A stretch of 64,000 bases of DNA, taken from NCBI GenBank assembly GCA_002427755.1, contig DIYO01000009.1, positions 623,296 to 687,295 on the forward strand, written 5' to 3'. The notes under the pieces are model-generated. The model worked only from the letters and a program-made list of their open reading frames with translations. It was not told the origin of the DNA and searched no databases. Below, piece after piece: positions 1 through 7,520 of the stretch. Source of the DNA: Roseivirga sp. UBA6052. GTDB lineage: Bacteria; Bacteroidota; Bacteroidia; Cytophagales; Cyclobacteriaceae. Position numbers and translations under genes: made by a program. Each line of letters opens with the position of its first letter. The first letter of the stretch is position 1.

Positions 1-37
1 ACTTATTGATGAGGCCTTGGGAAGCAAAAGTATTTAG
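1..37 (+). CDS. possible 3' end of an upstream gene (partial)
   Basis: Frame 2 is open from the window edge and reads LIDEALGSKSI before a TAG at 35-37, 24 bp before the ROK start codon. The composition looks like a protein C-terminus, but 11 codons cannot identify a family. It could equally be non-coding. If real, the ROK gene is the downstream member of a tight operon. Confidence 0.3.
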   Translation, partial: LIDEALGSKSI

Positions 38-61
38 AGTTCACGACTAATTTTTTCACGC

Positions 62-973
62 ATGTCAGAAAAGCTTTGGGGCATAGACCTAGGAGGAACC
101 AAGATCGAAGGGATCGTTTTAAAGTCGAAAGACAACCCGGAAGTACTGGTTAGAAAACGTATCGACACGGAAGCCAAAGGTGGGTTCCATCATGTCTTGG
201 GACGTATCAAGTTGCTGATAGATCAGATTGCTGAAGAAGTCGGTGAACAGCCTACTAAGATTGGATTAGGTACTCCAGGAGCGATTGATCCACCCACAGG
301 ATTAATGAAGAATGCTAATCTTCAAGCCATCAATAAAAAGCCTTTCAAAGAAGAGTTAGACAAGCTTTTAGGAATCCCAACAGTAGTGGCGAATGATGCC
401 AATTGCTTTGCACTAGCAGAAACAGTAATGGGAGCCGTACCCGAAGCCGACCCCAATGCACAAGTCGTATTTGGTGTAATTATGGGCACAGGTTGTGGTG
501 GCGGTGTGGTTGTAAATGGCCAAATCATCAACGGCAAACAAGGTATTGGTGGAGAATGGGGACATAACTTCTTGGACGAATCGGGAGGCCCGTGTTATTG
601 TGGTAAAAGTGGCTGTACAGAAACTATAATCTCAGGAACTGGTTTGGAAAACTATTATGAACAAATCACGGGTACACGCAAAAAGTTAAAGGAAATCATT
701 CCTGCCGCAAGAACCGGGGCAGATCCAAATGCAGTGAAAACGCTTGAACGCCTTATTCATTTCTTCGGACTAGGGCTCTCAACAATCGTCAATGTGCTCG
801 ACCCGGATGTCATTGTTCTTGGAGGTGGTGTAGGTAACATTGAAGAACTCTATACCCTTGGTGCCAAAGAAGTAGAGAAACACGTCTTCAATCCTCGACT
901 CGATACCAAGATTGTACGTCCAAAGCTGGGTGATAGTGCCGGGGTTTTTGGTGCGGCTTTTTTGGTAGCTTAA
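62..973 (+). CDS. ROK family sugar kinase (glucokinase/fructokinase-like)
   Basis: A 303-residue cytoplasmic sugar kinase of the ROK family, which phosphorylates glucose, fructose or a related hexose with ATP. Visible motifs are the N-terminal phosphate loop DLGGTK (residues 9-14), the catalytic-Asp motif NDAN (Asp112), the sugar-binding GEWGH (164-168) and a zinc-site Cys cluster CYCGKSGC (Cys178, 180, 185). Length is normal for the family and there is no DNA-binding N-terminal domain, so it is a kinase and not an NagC/XylR-type repressor. Substrate cannot be decided from sequence. The start ATG lies 24 bp after a possible upstream gene end. Confidence 0.93.
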   Translation: MSEKLWGIDLGGTKIEGIVLKSKDNPEVLVRKRIDTEAKGGFHHVLGRIKLLIDQIAEEVGEQPTKIGLGTPGAIDPPTGLMKNANLQAINKKPFKEELDKLLGIPTVVANDANCFALAETVMGAVPEADPNAQVVFGVIMGTGCGGGVVVNGQIINGKQGIGGEWGHNFLDESGGPCYCGKSGCTETIISGTGLENYYEQITGTRKKLKEIIPAARTGADPNAVKTLERLIHFFGLGLSTIVNVLDPDVIVLGGGVGNIEELYTLGAKEVEKHVFNPRLDTKIVRPKLGDSAGVFGAAFLVA

Positions 974-1046
974 AGCTTTAAGCCCTACGCTTCACGCTTC
1001 AAGACATATATGTATCATAATTCTTAACAATAAGGCGGGCAGGTGA

Positions 1047-1161
1047 GCGAAATCCGTGTGGACTTTAATCAATTCGGCAGGCTGGGTGGGAGTCGTGTGA
1101 ATTGATTAAAGTCGGAGATTTCGCAAAAGACTTTTGCCTCTTTTGGTCTTTTCAAAAGAGG
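1047..1161. repeat. structured intergenic repeat, copy 1
   Basis: Two hairpins follow each other. The first has outer arms GCGAAATC (1047-1054) and GATTTCGC (1117-1124), an internal loop, then a perfect 15-bp stem (1061-1075 with 1099-1113) and a 23-nt loop. The second is CCTCTTTTG (1137-1145) with CAAAAGAGG (1153-1161) and a 7-nt loop. A second copy lies at 5268-5384 with sequence changes that keep the pairing. It sits in the 272-bp gap between the ROK and radical SAM genes, which also holds a short GC-rich run (about 980-1005) resembling the tail of the 26.8 kb gap. Confidence 0.8.
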
Positions 1162-1245
1162 AGCCTCTTAAGAAATAAAGAAGACTTGAGATCTATATTT
1201 TTAGTGTTTAGCTATTATTTTTAGTTTTACTAATTATAATAGTTA

Positions 1246-2295
1246 ATGTACAAGGGAAGAGGCGCTCAAATTCAGGTAAAAAACAGGTTCTTAAAGCATG
1301 AATATGTGCAGGAACACCTGGAAGCAATTGATGAATTTGATGAAGAAGCCCCTCGCTCCAAATACATTCCCATCTTTCCAAAAACCATTGTCAATAAAGT
1401 AGAAAGTCCTGATGTGGGCATGGATTACTCCATCAACCCATATCAAGGCTGCGAGCATGGCTGCATCTATTGTTTTGCACGGAATTCTCATGAATATTGG
1501 GGCTACAATGCGGGATTAGACTTTGAGCGGGTGATCTTGTTCAAGGAAAATGCACCTCAGCTTTTAGAGAAACATCTCCAAAAACCCACATGGAATCCTG
1601 CGACCATAGTGCTTTCTGGAAATACGGATTGCTACCAACCTTTAGAGCGGCAAAAGCGAATCACAAGAGGCATGCTAGAGGTCTTTTTGAAGTATAGAAA
1701 CCCTGTGGGTATCATCACTAAAAATGCACTGATCACCAGAGATTTGGATATTCTGGGTGAATTGTCGGACATGACCTTAACGACCGTTCTCTTTTCGATT
1801 ACCTCTCTTAAAGAAGAAGTGCGTAGAAAGCTTGAACCTAGAACCGCTACAGCCAAACAAAAACTTAAAGCTGTTGAGAAATTGAGCAAACGAGGAATTC
1901 CTGTTAGAATCATGATTGGTCCGATCATTCCGGGCCTCAATGACCATGAGATTCCGAACATTATGGAGGCTGCAAGTAATGCTGGAGCCTTGACTGCCGG
2001 CTATACCATGATTCGACTCAACGGGCAAATTGGAGATGTCTTTGAAAACTGGGTAGAGCAAGCTTTTCCTGACCGAGCCGATAAAATCATCAATCAGATA
2101 AAAGGAGCACATGGTGGTAAACTCAACGAAAGTCGTTTTGGTAATCGCATGAGAGGTGAAGGCAAAATGGTACAATCCATCAACCGCATGTTTGAGCTGA
2201 GCAAAGCCAAATACTTTGGACATAAGCCTAAACCACCAAAGCTAAGAACTGACTTATTTGTAAAGACAGATAGAGGGCAGATGGGGTTATTTTAA
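1246..2295 (+). CDS. PA0069-family radical SAM protein (SPL-like)
   Basis: A 349-residue radical SAM enzyme. The [4Fe-4S]-binding motif CxxxCxxC is at Cys69, Cys73 and Cys76, in the context QGCEHGCIYCFARNSHEYWG that is typical of the PA0069/spore-photoproduct-lyase-like subfamily. No ligand for a second cluster is obvious and no reaction is established for this subfamily, so substrate is left open. It stands alone between two repeat-bearing gaps, with no operon partner. The C-terminus (KTDRGQMGLF) is followed after 10 bp by a REP palindrome. Confidence 0.88.
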   Translation: MYKGRGAQIQVKNRFLKHEYVQEHLEAIDEFDEEAPRSKYIPIFPKTIVNKVESPDVGMDYSINPYQGCEHGCIYCFARNSHEYWGYNAGLDFERVILFKENAPQLLEKHLQKPTWNPATIVLSGNTDCYQPLERQKRITRGMLEVFLKYRNPVGIITKNALITRDLDILGELSDMTLTTVLFSITSLKEEVRRKLEPRTATAKQKLKAVEKLSKRGIPVRIMIGPIIPGLNDHEIPNIMEAASNAGALTAGYTMIRLNGQIGDVFENWVEQAFPDRADKIINQIKGAHGGKLNESRFGNRMRGEGKMVQSINRMFELSKAKYFGHKPKPPKLRTDLFVKTDRGQMGLF

Positions 2296-2305
2296 ATGCT
2301 ATTCG

Positions 2306-2330
2306 TCATTCCCGCGAAGGCGGGAATCTC
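2306..2330. repeat. REP-like palindrome, left member of an inverted pair
   Basis: A 25-bp element whose core ATTCCCGC...GCGGGAAT folds into a hairpin. It is the reverse complement of 2937-2961 except at one base at the hairpin apex. CGTCATTCCCGC-type palindromes are widespread bacterial REP sequences. Confidence 0.8.
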
Positions 2331-2345
2331 ACTATATTTATCGCA

Positions 2346-2552
2346 ATGGTTGATAATAAACGCACATTCTTTGAGACTGAAATTTATCCTGAACCATATT
2401 TCAAAAAACCTTCCAATAGTACATGGGGATTGGCAATAAGTTTTACCGTAGCCGCTTTAGGATACATTCTAACACTGTTTGAAAACAATCTAGGATATTG
2501 GATAATAATATTGGGTTCTACTGGCTTTGCATTTTCCAGATGGCTAGACTAG
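2346..2552 (+). CDS. small membrane protein of unknown function
   Basis: A 68-residue protein that I do not recognise. After a polar N-terminus of about 25 residues there are two hydrophobic segments, near 28-44 (LAISFTVAALGYILTLF) and 48-64 (LGYWIIILGSTGFAFSR), so it is probably a small two-helix membrane protein. The start ATG is 15 bp after the left REP palindrome and the next gene begins 6 bp after its stop, which suggests co-transcription. Both genes are enclosed by inverted REP copies. Confidence 0.6.
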   Translation: MVDNKRTFFETEIYPEPYFKKPSNSTWGLAISFTVAALGYILTLFENNLGYWIIILGSTGFAFSRWLD

Positions 2553-2558
2553 AAAGAA

Positions 2559-2936
2559 ATGCCAATCAAAGGGAAAGTTCAGGGTTACCTTACATTATCT
2601 GAAGATTTGGTAAAAGCAAATACAAAAGTTTTCAAGATTTCAGAACTTTCATCTATTATCATTGAATATTCTACACACTATAAACAGAAAGTACCGTCTG
2701 CATGGAAAATGTATTATTTAAGATCAGGAACTGAGAATTCTATAAGATTCGTAAATAACGATAAATCATACTGCTATCATTTCATGATTCATGGACCGTA
2801 CTCTAAAACTCTAATTAAAGACATTTTAGATGCATGGTCGGCACAAGGAATCAAATTTTCGGAATTTGGTGAGTCCTCAACTAGAAAATTTGAAAAACGA
2901 TGGTCGAGTAAGCCTGAAGTAACAAATTGCATATAA
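2559..2936 (+). CDS. hypothetical protein, soluble
   Basis: A 125-residue protein with no family I recognise. It has no signal peptide or membrane segment. The middle (residues 25-90) alternates hydrophobic and charged residues in a beta-rich pattern (KISELSSIIIEYS, WKMYYLRSG, SIRFVNN), followed by a likely helix (SKTLIKDILDAWSAQG); this would fit a small PH-like fold, which is only a guess. It follows the small membrane protein by 6 bp. Its TAA stop (2934-2936) directly abuts the right REP palindrome. Confidence 0.6.
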   Translation: MPIKGKVQGYLTLSEDLVKANTKVFKISELSSIIIEYSTHYKQKVPSAWKMYYLRSGTENSIRFVNNDKSYCYHFMIHGPYSKTLIKDILDAWSAQGIKFSEFGESSTRKFEKRWSSKPEVTNCI

Positions 2937-2961
2937 GAGATTCCCGCCTACGCGGGAATGA
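2937..2961. repeat. REP-like palindrome, right member of an inverted pair
   Basis: Inverted copy of 2306-2330 with a single mismatch at the loop. It starts at the base after the stop codon of the 125-residue gene. Together the pair bounds a 656-bp segment holding two unknown genes. Confidence 0.8.
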
Positions 2962-2973
2962 CTAGCAATAGAT

Positions 2974-3020
2974 AACTCCTCCTCTTTTCAAGGGGAGGTG
3001 CCTAAAAGGCGGAGGGGTTA
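2974..3020. repeat. CTCC/GGAG dispersed repeat overlapping the glyS stop codon
   Basis: The pattern AACTCCTCCTCTTTTCAAGG followed by GGAGGTGCC and GGAGGGGTTAT recurs at 5721-5770 and 7467-7520 in the same orientation and at 7391-7457 inverted. The glyS TAA (complement of 3018-3020) is formed by the end of this repeat. Confidence 0.7.
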
Positions 3021-4571
3021 TGACAACTTCCTCAAAAGACTTTCCATAGAAGTATTCTCCTTCAACTTACCTTTTACCTCATCAATAGATACACGGATCT
3101 GTGACAGATCATCTCTATCTCTGATGGTAACGGTATTGTCCTCTAAAGTCTGGTGATCGATAGTCACACAGTAAGGTGTACCGATGGCATCTTGTCTTCT
3201 ATAGCGTTTCCCAATCGCATCTTTCTCATCGTACTGGCAATTGAAATCGAACTTCAATTCAGTCATGATCTCTCTTGCTTTCTGCGGAAGGCCTGAATCT
3301 TCTTTCTTAAGCAATGGCAATACCGCTACTTGATAAGGTGCTAGCGGTGCAGGAATCTTTAATACCGTTCTTGAACTACCATCCTCCAAAGTCTCTTCAG
3401 TAAATGCAGAAGACAAAATGGCTAAGAACATTCTATCCAAACCAATAGAAGTCTCTACCACATAAGGCACATAAGACTTGTTCTCTACTGTATCGAAGAA
3501 TTGTAATTTCTTACCTGAATGCTCTTCGTGTGCTTTTAAATCGAAGTCCGTTCTTGAGTGAATACCTTCTAACTCTTTAAAGCCCATCGGGAAGTTAAAC
3601 TGCACATCAGCTGCCGCGTTGGCATAGTGCGCCAAATTGATATGATCATGGAAACGGTAATTCTCCTCTCCTAGTCCGAGCGCTTTGTGCCAAGCAATAC
3701 GCTTAGATTTCCAAGTCTCATACCACTCCATTTCTTCCCCCGGCTTCACAAAGAATTGCATCTCCATTTGCTCGAACTCACGCATTCTAAAGATAAACTG
3801 ACGCGCAATGATCTCATTTCTGAAAGCCTTACCTATCTGAGCAATTCCGAAAGGAATTTTCATTCTACCGGTTTTCTGTACGTTCAAGAAATTCACAAAG
3901 ATTCCTTGAGCCGTTTCTGGTCTTAAGTAGATTTTACTAGACTCATCAGCAACAGAACCGAGTTCTGTTGAGAACATTAGATTGAACTGACGCACATCTG
4001 TCCAATTCTTTGATCCTGAAATCGGGTCTGCGATGCCCAGTTCTTCAATTAAGGCTTTGATATCAGCTAAATCACCATTCTCTAAACCTTCACCCAAACG
4101 CTTATTGATCTCATCGATCTTGGTTTGGTTTCTTAGCACATTCGGATTAGTAGCTAAGAATTGTTCTTTGTCGAAGTCTTTGCCAAAACGCTTCTCAGCC
4201 TTGGTTACTTCCTTAGCAATCTTGGCTTCGTACTTGGCAATGTGGTCTTCGATTAGTACATCGGCACGATAACGCTTCTTTGAGTCTTTGTTATCAATCA
4301 ATGGATCGTTGAACGCATCCACATGACCAGAAGCTTTCCAAGTAGTTGGGTGCATAAAAATGGAAGCATCGATACCTACGATGTTCTCATTCATTTGCAC
4401 CATAGCTTTCCACCAATACTGCTTGATGTTGTTCTTTAACTCAACTCCATTTTGCCCATAATCGTAGGCCGCACCAAGGCCGTCATAGATTTCACTAGAA
4501 GGAAAAATAAAGCCATACTCTTTTGCATGAGAGGCTACTTTTTTGAGCAAATTATCGTCATTCTGTGCCAT
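3018..4571 (-). CDS. glyS: glycyl-tRNA synthetase, dimeric (alpha2) type
   Basis: A class II aminoacyl-tRNA synthetase that charges tRNA-Gly with glycine in the cytoplasm. The 517-residue single chain matches the archaeal/eukaryotic-like homodimeric form (COG0423) and not the two-subunit GlyQ/GlyS enzyme of proteobacteria. Visible features are the N-terminal KKVASHAKEYGFIFPSSEIY, the class II motif 2 region (FRNEIIARQFIFRMREFEQM), motif 3 (SIGLDRMFLAIL) and a C-terminal anticodon-binding domain (APYQVAVLPLL onward). It is monocistronic. A TATCTTTG promoter box lies 4 bp before the ATG, so the mRNA probably has almost no leader. Its stop codon lies in a dispersed repeat. Confidence 0.97.
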   Translation of the reverse strand: MAQNDDNLLKKVASHAKEYGFIFPSSEIYDGLGAAYDYGQNGVELKNNIKQYWWKAMVQMNENIVGIDASIFMHPTTWKASGHVDAFNDPLIDNKDSKKRYRADVLIEDHIAKYEAKIAKEVTKAEKRFGKDFDKEQFLATNPNVLRNQTKIDEINKRLGEGLENGDLADIKALIEELGIADPISGSKNWTDVRQFNLMFSTELGSVADESSKIYLRPETAQGIFVNFLNVQKTGRMKIPFGIAQIGKAFRNEIIARQFIFRMREFEQMEMQFFVKPGEEMEWYETWKSKRIAWHKALGLGEENYRFHDHINLAHYANAAADVQFNFPMGFKELEGIHSRTDFDLKAHEEHSGKKLQFFDTVENKSYVPYVVETSIGLDRMFLAILSSAFTEETLEDGSSRTVLKIPAPLAPYQVAVLPLLKKEDSGLPQKAREIMTELKFDFNCQYDEKDAIGKRYRRQDAIGTPYCVTIDHQTLEDNTVTIRDRDDLSQIRVSIDEVKGKLKENTSMESLLRKLS

Positions 4572-4575
4572 GCCG

Positions 4576-4583
4576 CAAAGATA
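4576..4583 (-). promoter_or_regulatory. -7 box TATCTTTG of glyS
   Basis: Perfect match to the Bacteroidota TAnnTTTG box, ending 4 bp before the glyS ATG. Transcription would start within a few bases of the start codon. Confidence 0.6.
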
Positions 4584-4670
4584 TGTAAAAGGTACTCAAG
4601 AACTAACACGCTGGTTTTTATTTCCTTTTACCTCCGTAAAAAGCATGTTCATTATAGTGAGTGAATTTGA

Positions 4671-4678
4671 TATCTTTA
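4671..4678 (+). promoter_or_regulatory. -7-like box TATCTTTA of the DUF2911 gene
   Basis: One mismatch from TAnnTTTG and only 4 bp before the GTG start at 4683. It supports that start and suggests a nearly leaderless mRNA. Confidence 0.45.
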
Positions 4679-4682
4679 AGCC

Positions 4683-5225
4683 GTGTCAAAGCGGCTTCTA
4701 TATATATCTGTTGCAATCATATTTGCTGTACTTGCTTTTATTGGTGTACAGCAATACATGTTGTATCAAACCAAACAATACAGTCCCGAGGCTTTGGCAG
4801 AATACAACAATGCACAAGTCATGATTCAGATTTCTTATTCTCGGCCTTCCAAAAAGGGTAGGGTGATTTTTGGAGAACTGGTACCCTATGGTGAATGGTG
4901 GCGAACAGGAGCCAATGAAGCCACTCAAATGACGCTTTCGAATGATATAGTATTCAACGACAGTGATGTCTTAGCAGCGGGCAAATACTCGATTGTTACC
5001 ATTCCTAATGAAAAAGAATGGACGATTATATTCAATGGCAAAATACCAGACTGGGGTACCGAGTACTATCCTGAATTTGATGCCTTAAGAGTAACAGTTC
5101 CCGTTGAAGATTTACCGGGTGAGGTAGAATATTTTACGATAGACTTCACAGAAGAAAATGAAGAACCTAGGTTGATTTTGGCTTGGGATCAGACTAAGAT
5201 TTCTGTACCATTTAGGGTTCTTTAA
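4683..5225 (+). CDS. DUF2911 domain protein, membrane-anchored or secreted
   Basis: A 180-residue protein with an N-terminal hydrophobic helix (residues 5-20, LLYISVAIIFAVLAFI) that is either an uncleaved anchor or a signal. The rest matches the DUF2911 family by the pattern YSRPSKKGRVIFGELVPYGEWWRTGANEAT, seen here in pieces near residues 52-82, and by AGKYSIVTIPNEKEWTIIFN near 116-135. The family is common in Bacteroidota and its function is unknown. The start is a GTG; the promoter box just upstream supports it. It is divergent from glyS with a shared gap of about 110 bp. Confidence 0.85.
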   Translation: MSKRLLYISVAIIFAVLAFIGVQQYMLYQTKQYSPEALAEYNNAQVMIQISYSRPSKKGRVIFGELVPYGEWWRTGANEATQMTLSNDIVFNDSDVLAAGKYSIVTIPNEKEWTIIFNGKIPDWGTEYYPEFDALRVTVPVEDLPGEVEYFTIDFTEENEEPRLILAWDQTKISVPFRVL

Positions 5226-5267
5226 CTAACCCTTTAGCATAAGCTTATCAACTTGGCGGGTGGGAAG

Positions 5268-5384
5268 GCGAAATCCGTGTGGAATTTGATCAATTCAGCA
5301 AGCAGGGATGGCAATAGTGTTGAATTGATTGAATTCGGAGATTTCGCAAAAGACTTTTGTCACTTTTGGTCTTGTCAAAAGTGA
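5268..5384. repeat. structured intergenic repeat, copy 2
   Basis: Same two-hairpin layout as 1047-1161. Outer arms GCGAAATC (5268-5275) and GATTTCGC (5340-5347); inner stem 5282-5296 with 5322-5336; second hairpin TCACTTTTG (5360-5368) with CAAAAGTGA (5376-5384). Relative to copy 1 the inner stem has a C-G to A-T exchange plus two G-T wobbles, and the second hairpin changes CCT/AGG to TCA/TGA, so pairing is kept while sequence differs. Confidence 0.8.
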
Positions 5385-5469
5385 GTGATGTAATTGCATT
5401 AAGTAAACACCAGTAACTCTTGAGCGAAGGTTTTATTCATATTAGACTTGGTGAATACGCTACTATTTA

Positions 5470-5497
5470 ACTTTTCTTTGCTCGCCCAAAGAAAAGT
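5470..5497. repeat. 11-bp perfect hairpin repeat
   Basis: ACTTTTCTTTG (5470-5480) pairs with CAAAGAAAAGT (5487-5497) around a 6-nt loop, followed by AACAAAAGAAATGGCGCG. This resembles a palindrome seen often between genes in Bacteroidota. It is part of the 694-bp repeat island 5226-5919, which has no credible gene. Confidence 0.6.
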
Positions 5498-5664
5498 AAC
5501 AAAAGAAATGGCGCGACCATCAAACGCATTGGATGGGGTTTATCTATCTAGCAACTGATTCAACCAATGCGCACGCTGATGCTCGACCTCAGCCCTCCTT
5601 TATGTTATTAGGGAGTTAATAAGTAAATCGGATTGAAATTAATGAGATATGGAACATATATTTT

Positions 5665-5695
5665 AAGTCCCCTTTAGGGGATTTAGGGGCTAAAC
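5665..5695. repeat. CCCCTTTAGGGG palindromic repeat
   Basis: A short palindrome CCCCTTTAGGGG followed by ATTTAGGGGCTAAAC. Part of the repeat island between the DUF2911 gene and the amidohydrolase gene. Confidence 0.5.
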
Positions 5696-5720
5696 TAACC
5701 AATGTAAGAGAGGACGACTT

Positions 5721-5770
5721 AAAGTCTCCCCCTTTTGAAAGGGGAGTGCCCAAAGGATGAGGGGGTTGTT
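5721..5770. repeat. CTCC/GGAG dispersed repeat
   Basis: Contains CTCCCCCTTTTGAAAGGGGAG, here spanning 5726-5746, then TGCCCAAAGGATGAGGGGGTT. Same family and orientation as 2974-3020. Confidence 0.65.
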
Positions 5771-5816
5771 CAAAAGTGAATAGAATTGAATTTCAACATC
5801 CTTAATTAAACCAAAT

Positions 5817-5898
5817 CGTCACCCTGAACTTGTTTCAGGGTCTATGAAATAGCTTTTCGAAACTATTAAGAAGATTCCGAAACAAGTTCGGAATGACG
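5817..5898. repeat. inverted REP pair (BIME-like)
   Basis: Two palindromic units in opposite orientation: 5817-5843 (CGTCACCCTGAAC...CAGGGTCT) and 5872-5898 (AGATTCCG...CGGAATGACG), separated by 28 bp. Each unit folds on itself, and the outer CGTCA/TGACG ends match each other. A similar pair lies at 44668-44731. The array lies just downstream of the amidohydrolase stop. Confidence 0.75.
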
Positions 5899-5919
5899 TT
5901 AAGATATTAGGTGATTATA

Positions 5920-7290
5920 TCAATTACTCCATTCTCCTTCTGCCTTAGGCCCCATTTTACCTTCAACTGATTTGAGTAACTCTGCAGAATTGTATACCTC
6001 TCCTCCTTTGATGACAGTATGAACTGATTTGGTTCTGGTGATATCTTCAAGAGGATTACCATTAATGATAAAGGCATCTGCTAGTTTGCCAACCTCAAGA
6101 CTACCAAGGATATCGGATTTTCTAAGTGCCCTTGCTCCATTGATGGTAGCGATCTTTAATACCTCAGTTGCTGGAATCCCAATGGCGTTCAAAGCCTCCA
6201 TCTCTCTATGCGCGCTAAAGCCAGGAATGTATTCACCAACCGAAGGGTGATCCGTTCCTAAAGTGATCATACCTCCTTTATCGAAATATCGCTTCACTGT
6301 GAACTTCTTTACATCAAAAATCTTCTGAAAACGATCGAGTTTTTGCCTTGTCTCTTTTGTGATCTCAAATGCGTAAGGCGTTAAATACTTGCGCTCATCT
6401 GTCCAATAATCGTAAAACTCCTTTCTGTTCCCATAGTACCCATAGGCTGTCAGGGTTGCATCGAAATAGACTTTATTAGCAATAAAATGATCAATTTCTT
6501 TATCTATAAGGCTGATTGTTTCAGGATCTGTCATATCCAAATCTTGGAGTGTAGCATAGGCTGAGGTAGTATTAGGCAGTGCATCACCACCCAAGAAATG
6601 CTCAATTCTATCAATGCCCATGGTTATCGCATCTCTTGGATTTACGGTATTCCGATATCCTGATCCTAAATGAGCTGTTACCGTCAACCCATGTTTATGT
6701 GCTCTTTCGATTAAAGCCTTCAAATGAACAGGTGTTATCCCTTTCGCTTTAAAACCCGATACGCCCAATTCGGCCCACTTGTCTACAGTAGCATAAATGT
6801 CTTCGATTGAAATCCCTCGATTCCAGCTTGGAAAAGCCGACCCAAAATAGGGTCCTGAACTATGGATTCTCGCACCCACTTTCTCTCCTCTATCGATCTT
6901 TCTTCTTCCTTCAAGCATAACCTCCGGCTGAATTTCTCCTCCCGGAAAAGTAGAGGTGACCCCATTCGCTAAAAAGATTACCGGATTAGCTTCCACCTCA
7001 TCTCTTCTAACCCCATCGAAAGTGACACGATAATGGGCGTGCAGGTCGAATATGCCTGGTAGAATATAATTGTCATCAGTTAACTCAAGTAATTGATAAC
7101 CTCCAGTACTATCCAGCACTGACCCGACCCCTACAAACTTTCCACTTCTAACGATTAGTCCTTGATTGGCAATCATTTTACCGGAATGAACATCGAAATA
7201 ATAGCCTCCCGTAATGTAGAGATTTTGGGCTTTAGCGTTAAAAACAAAACAGCACAGAAGAAGTGCCATAGAGAGAATGGAACGGTACAT
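5920..7290 (-). CDS. secreted amidohydrolase
   Basis: A 456-residue metal-dependent hydrolase of the amidohydrolase superfamily, probably exported: residues 1-22 form a Sec signal ending NAKAQ. The N-terminal beta domain ends in LPGIFDLHAH with the metal-binding HxH at His84 and His86; further metal or catalytic positions are TAHLGSG, DRIEHFLGG and GTDHPSVGEY. The C-terminal ATINGARALRKSDILGSLEVGK pattern (in two pieces here) is typical of the imidazolonepropionase/dihydroorotase-like branch. Substrate is unknown. The gene stands alone, with repeat islands on both sides. Confidence 0.88.
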   Translation of the reverse strand: MYRSILSMALLLCCFVFNAKAQNLYITGGYYFDVHSGKMIANQGLIVRSGKFVGVGSVLDSTGGYQLLELTDDNYILPGIFDLHAHYRVTFDGVRRDEVEANPVIFLANGVTSTFPGGEIQPEVMLEGRRKIDRGEKVGARIHSSGPYFGSAFPSWNRGISIEDIYATVDKWAELGVSGFKAKGITPVHLKALIERAHKHGLTVTAHLGSGYRNTVNPRDAITMGIDRIEHFLGGDALPNTTSAYATLQDLDMTDPETISLIDKEIDHFIANKVYFDATLTAYGYYGNRKEFYDYWTDERKYLTPYAFEITKETRQKLDRFQKIFDVKKFTVKRYFDKGGMITLGTDHPSVGEYIPGFSAHREMEALNAIGIPATEVLKIATINGARALRKSDILGSLEVGKLADAFIINGNPLEDITRTKSVHTVIKGGEVYNSAELLKSVEGKMGPKAEGEWSN

Positions 7291-7390
7291 AGTTTAAGGT
7301 TTCTTATTGATCATTGTAAAACTACAGCATAAAGAATAAGATGATAACTGAGTCTATGTGAGTGGCTTCATAAATGCTGAAATAGGTGGT

Positions 7391-7520
7391 TAACCCCTCC
7401 GGTCTACGACCACCCTGCCTGCCGCAGGCAAGCTCCCCTTAAAAAGAGGAGGAGTTAGGTTTTTAAACTCTCCCTCTTTTGAAGGAGGAGCGTCCCGAAT
7501 ACTCAGGACGAGGGGGTTAT
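7391..7520. repeat. two CTCC/GGAG repeats arranged head to head
   Basis: 7391-7457 (TAACCCCTCCGG ... CTCCCCTTAAAAAGAGGAGG) is an inverted member and 7467-7520 (CTCTCCCTCTTTTGAAGGAG ... GAGGGGGTTATGG) a direct member of the repeat also found at 2974 and 5721. They occupy most of the 296-bp gap between the amidohydrolase start and the antiporter stop, where I see no gene. Confidence 0.6.

Noticed and set aside
1777..2223. Long minus-strand open frame within the radical SAM gene
   Set aside because: It lies wholly antisense to a well-supported gene, has no promoter box or recognisable domain, and is explained by the codon composition of the opposite strand.
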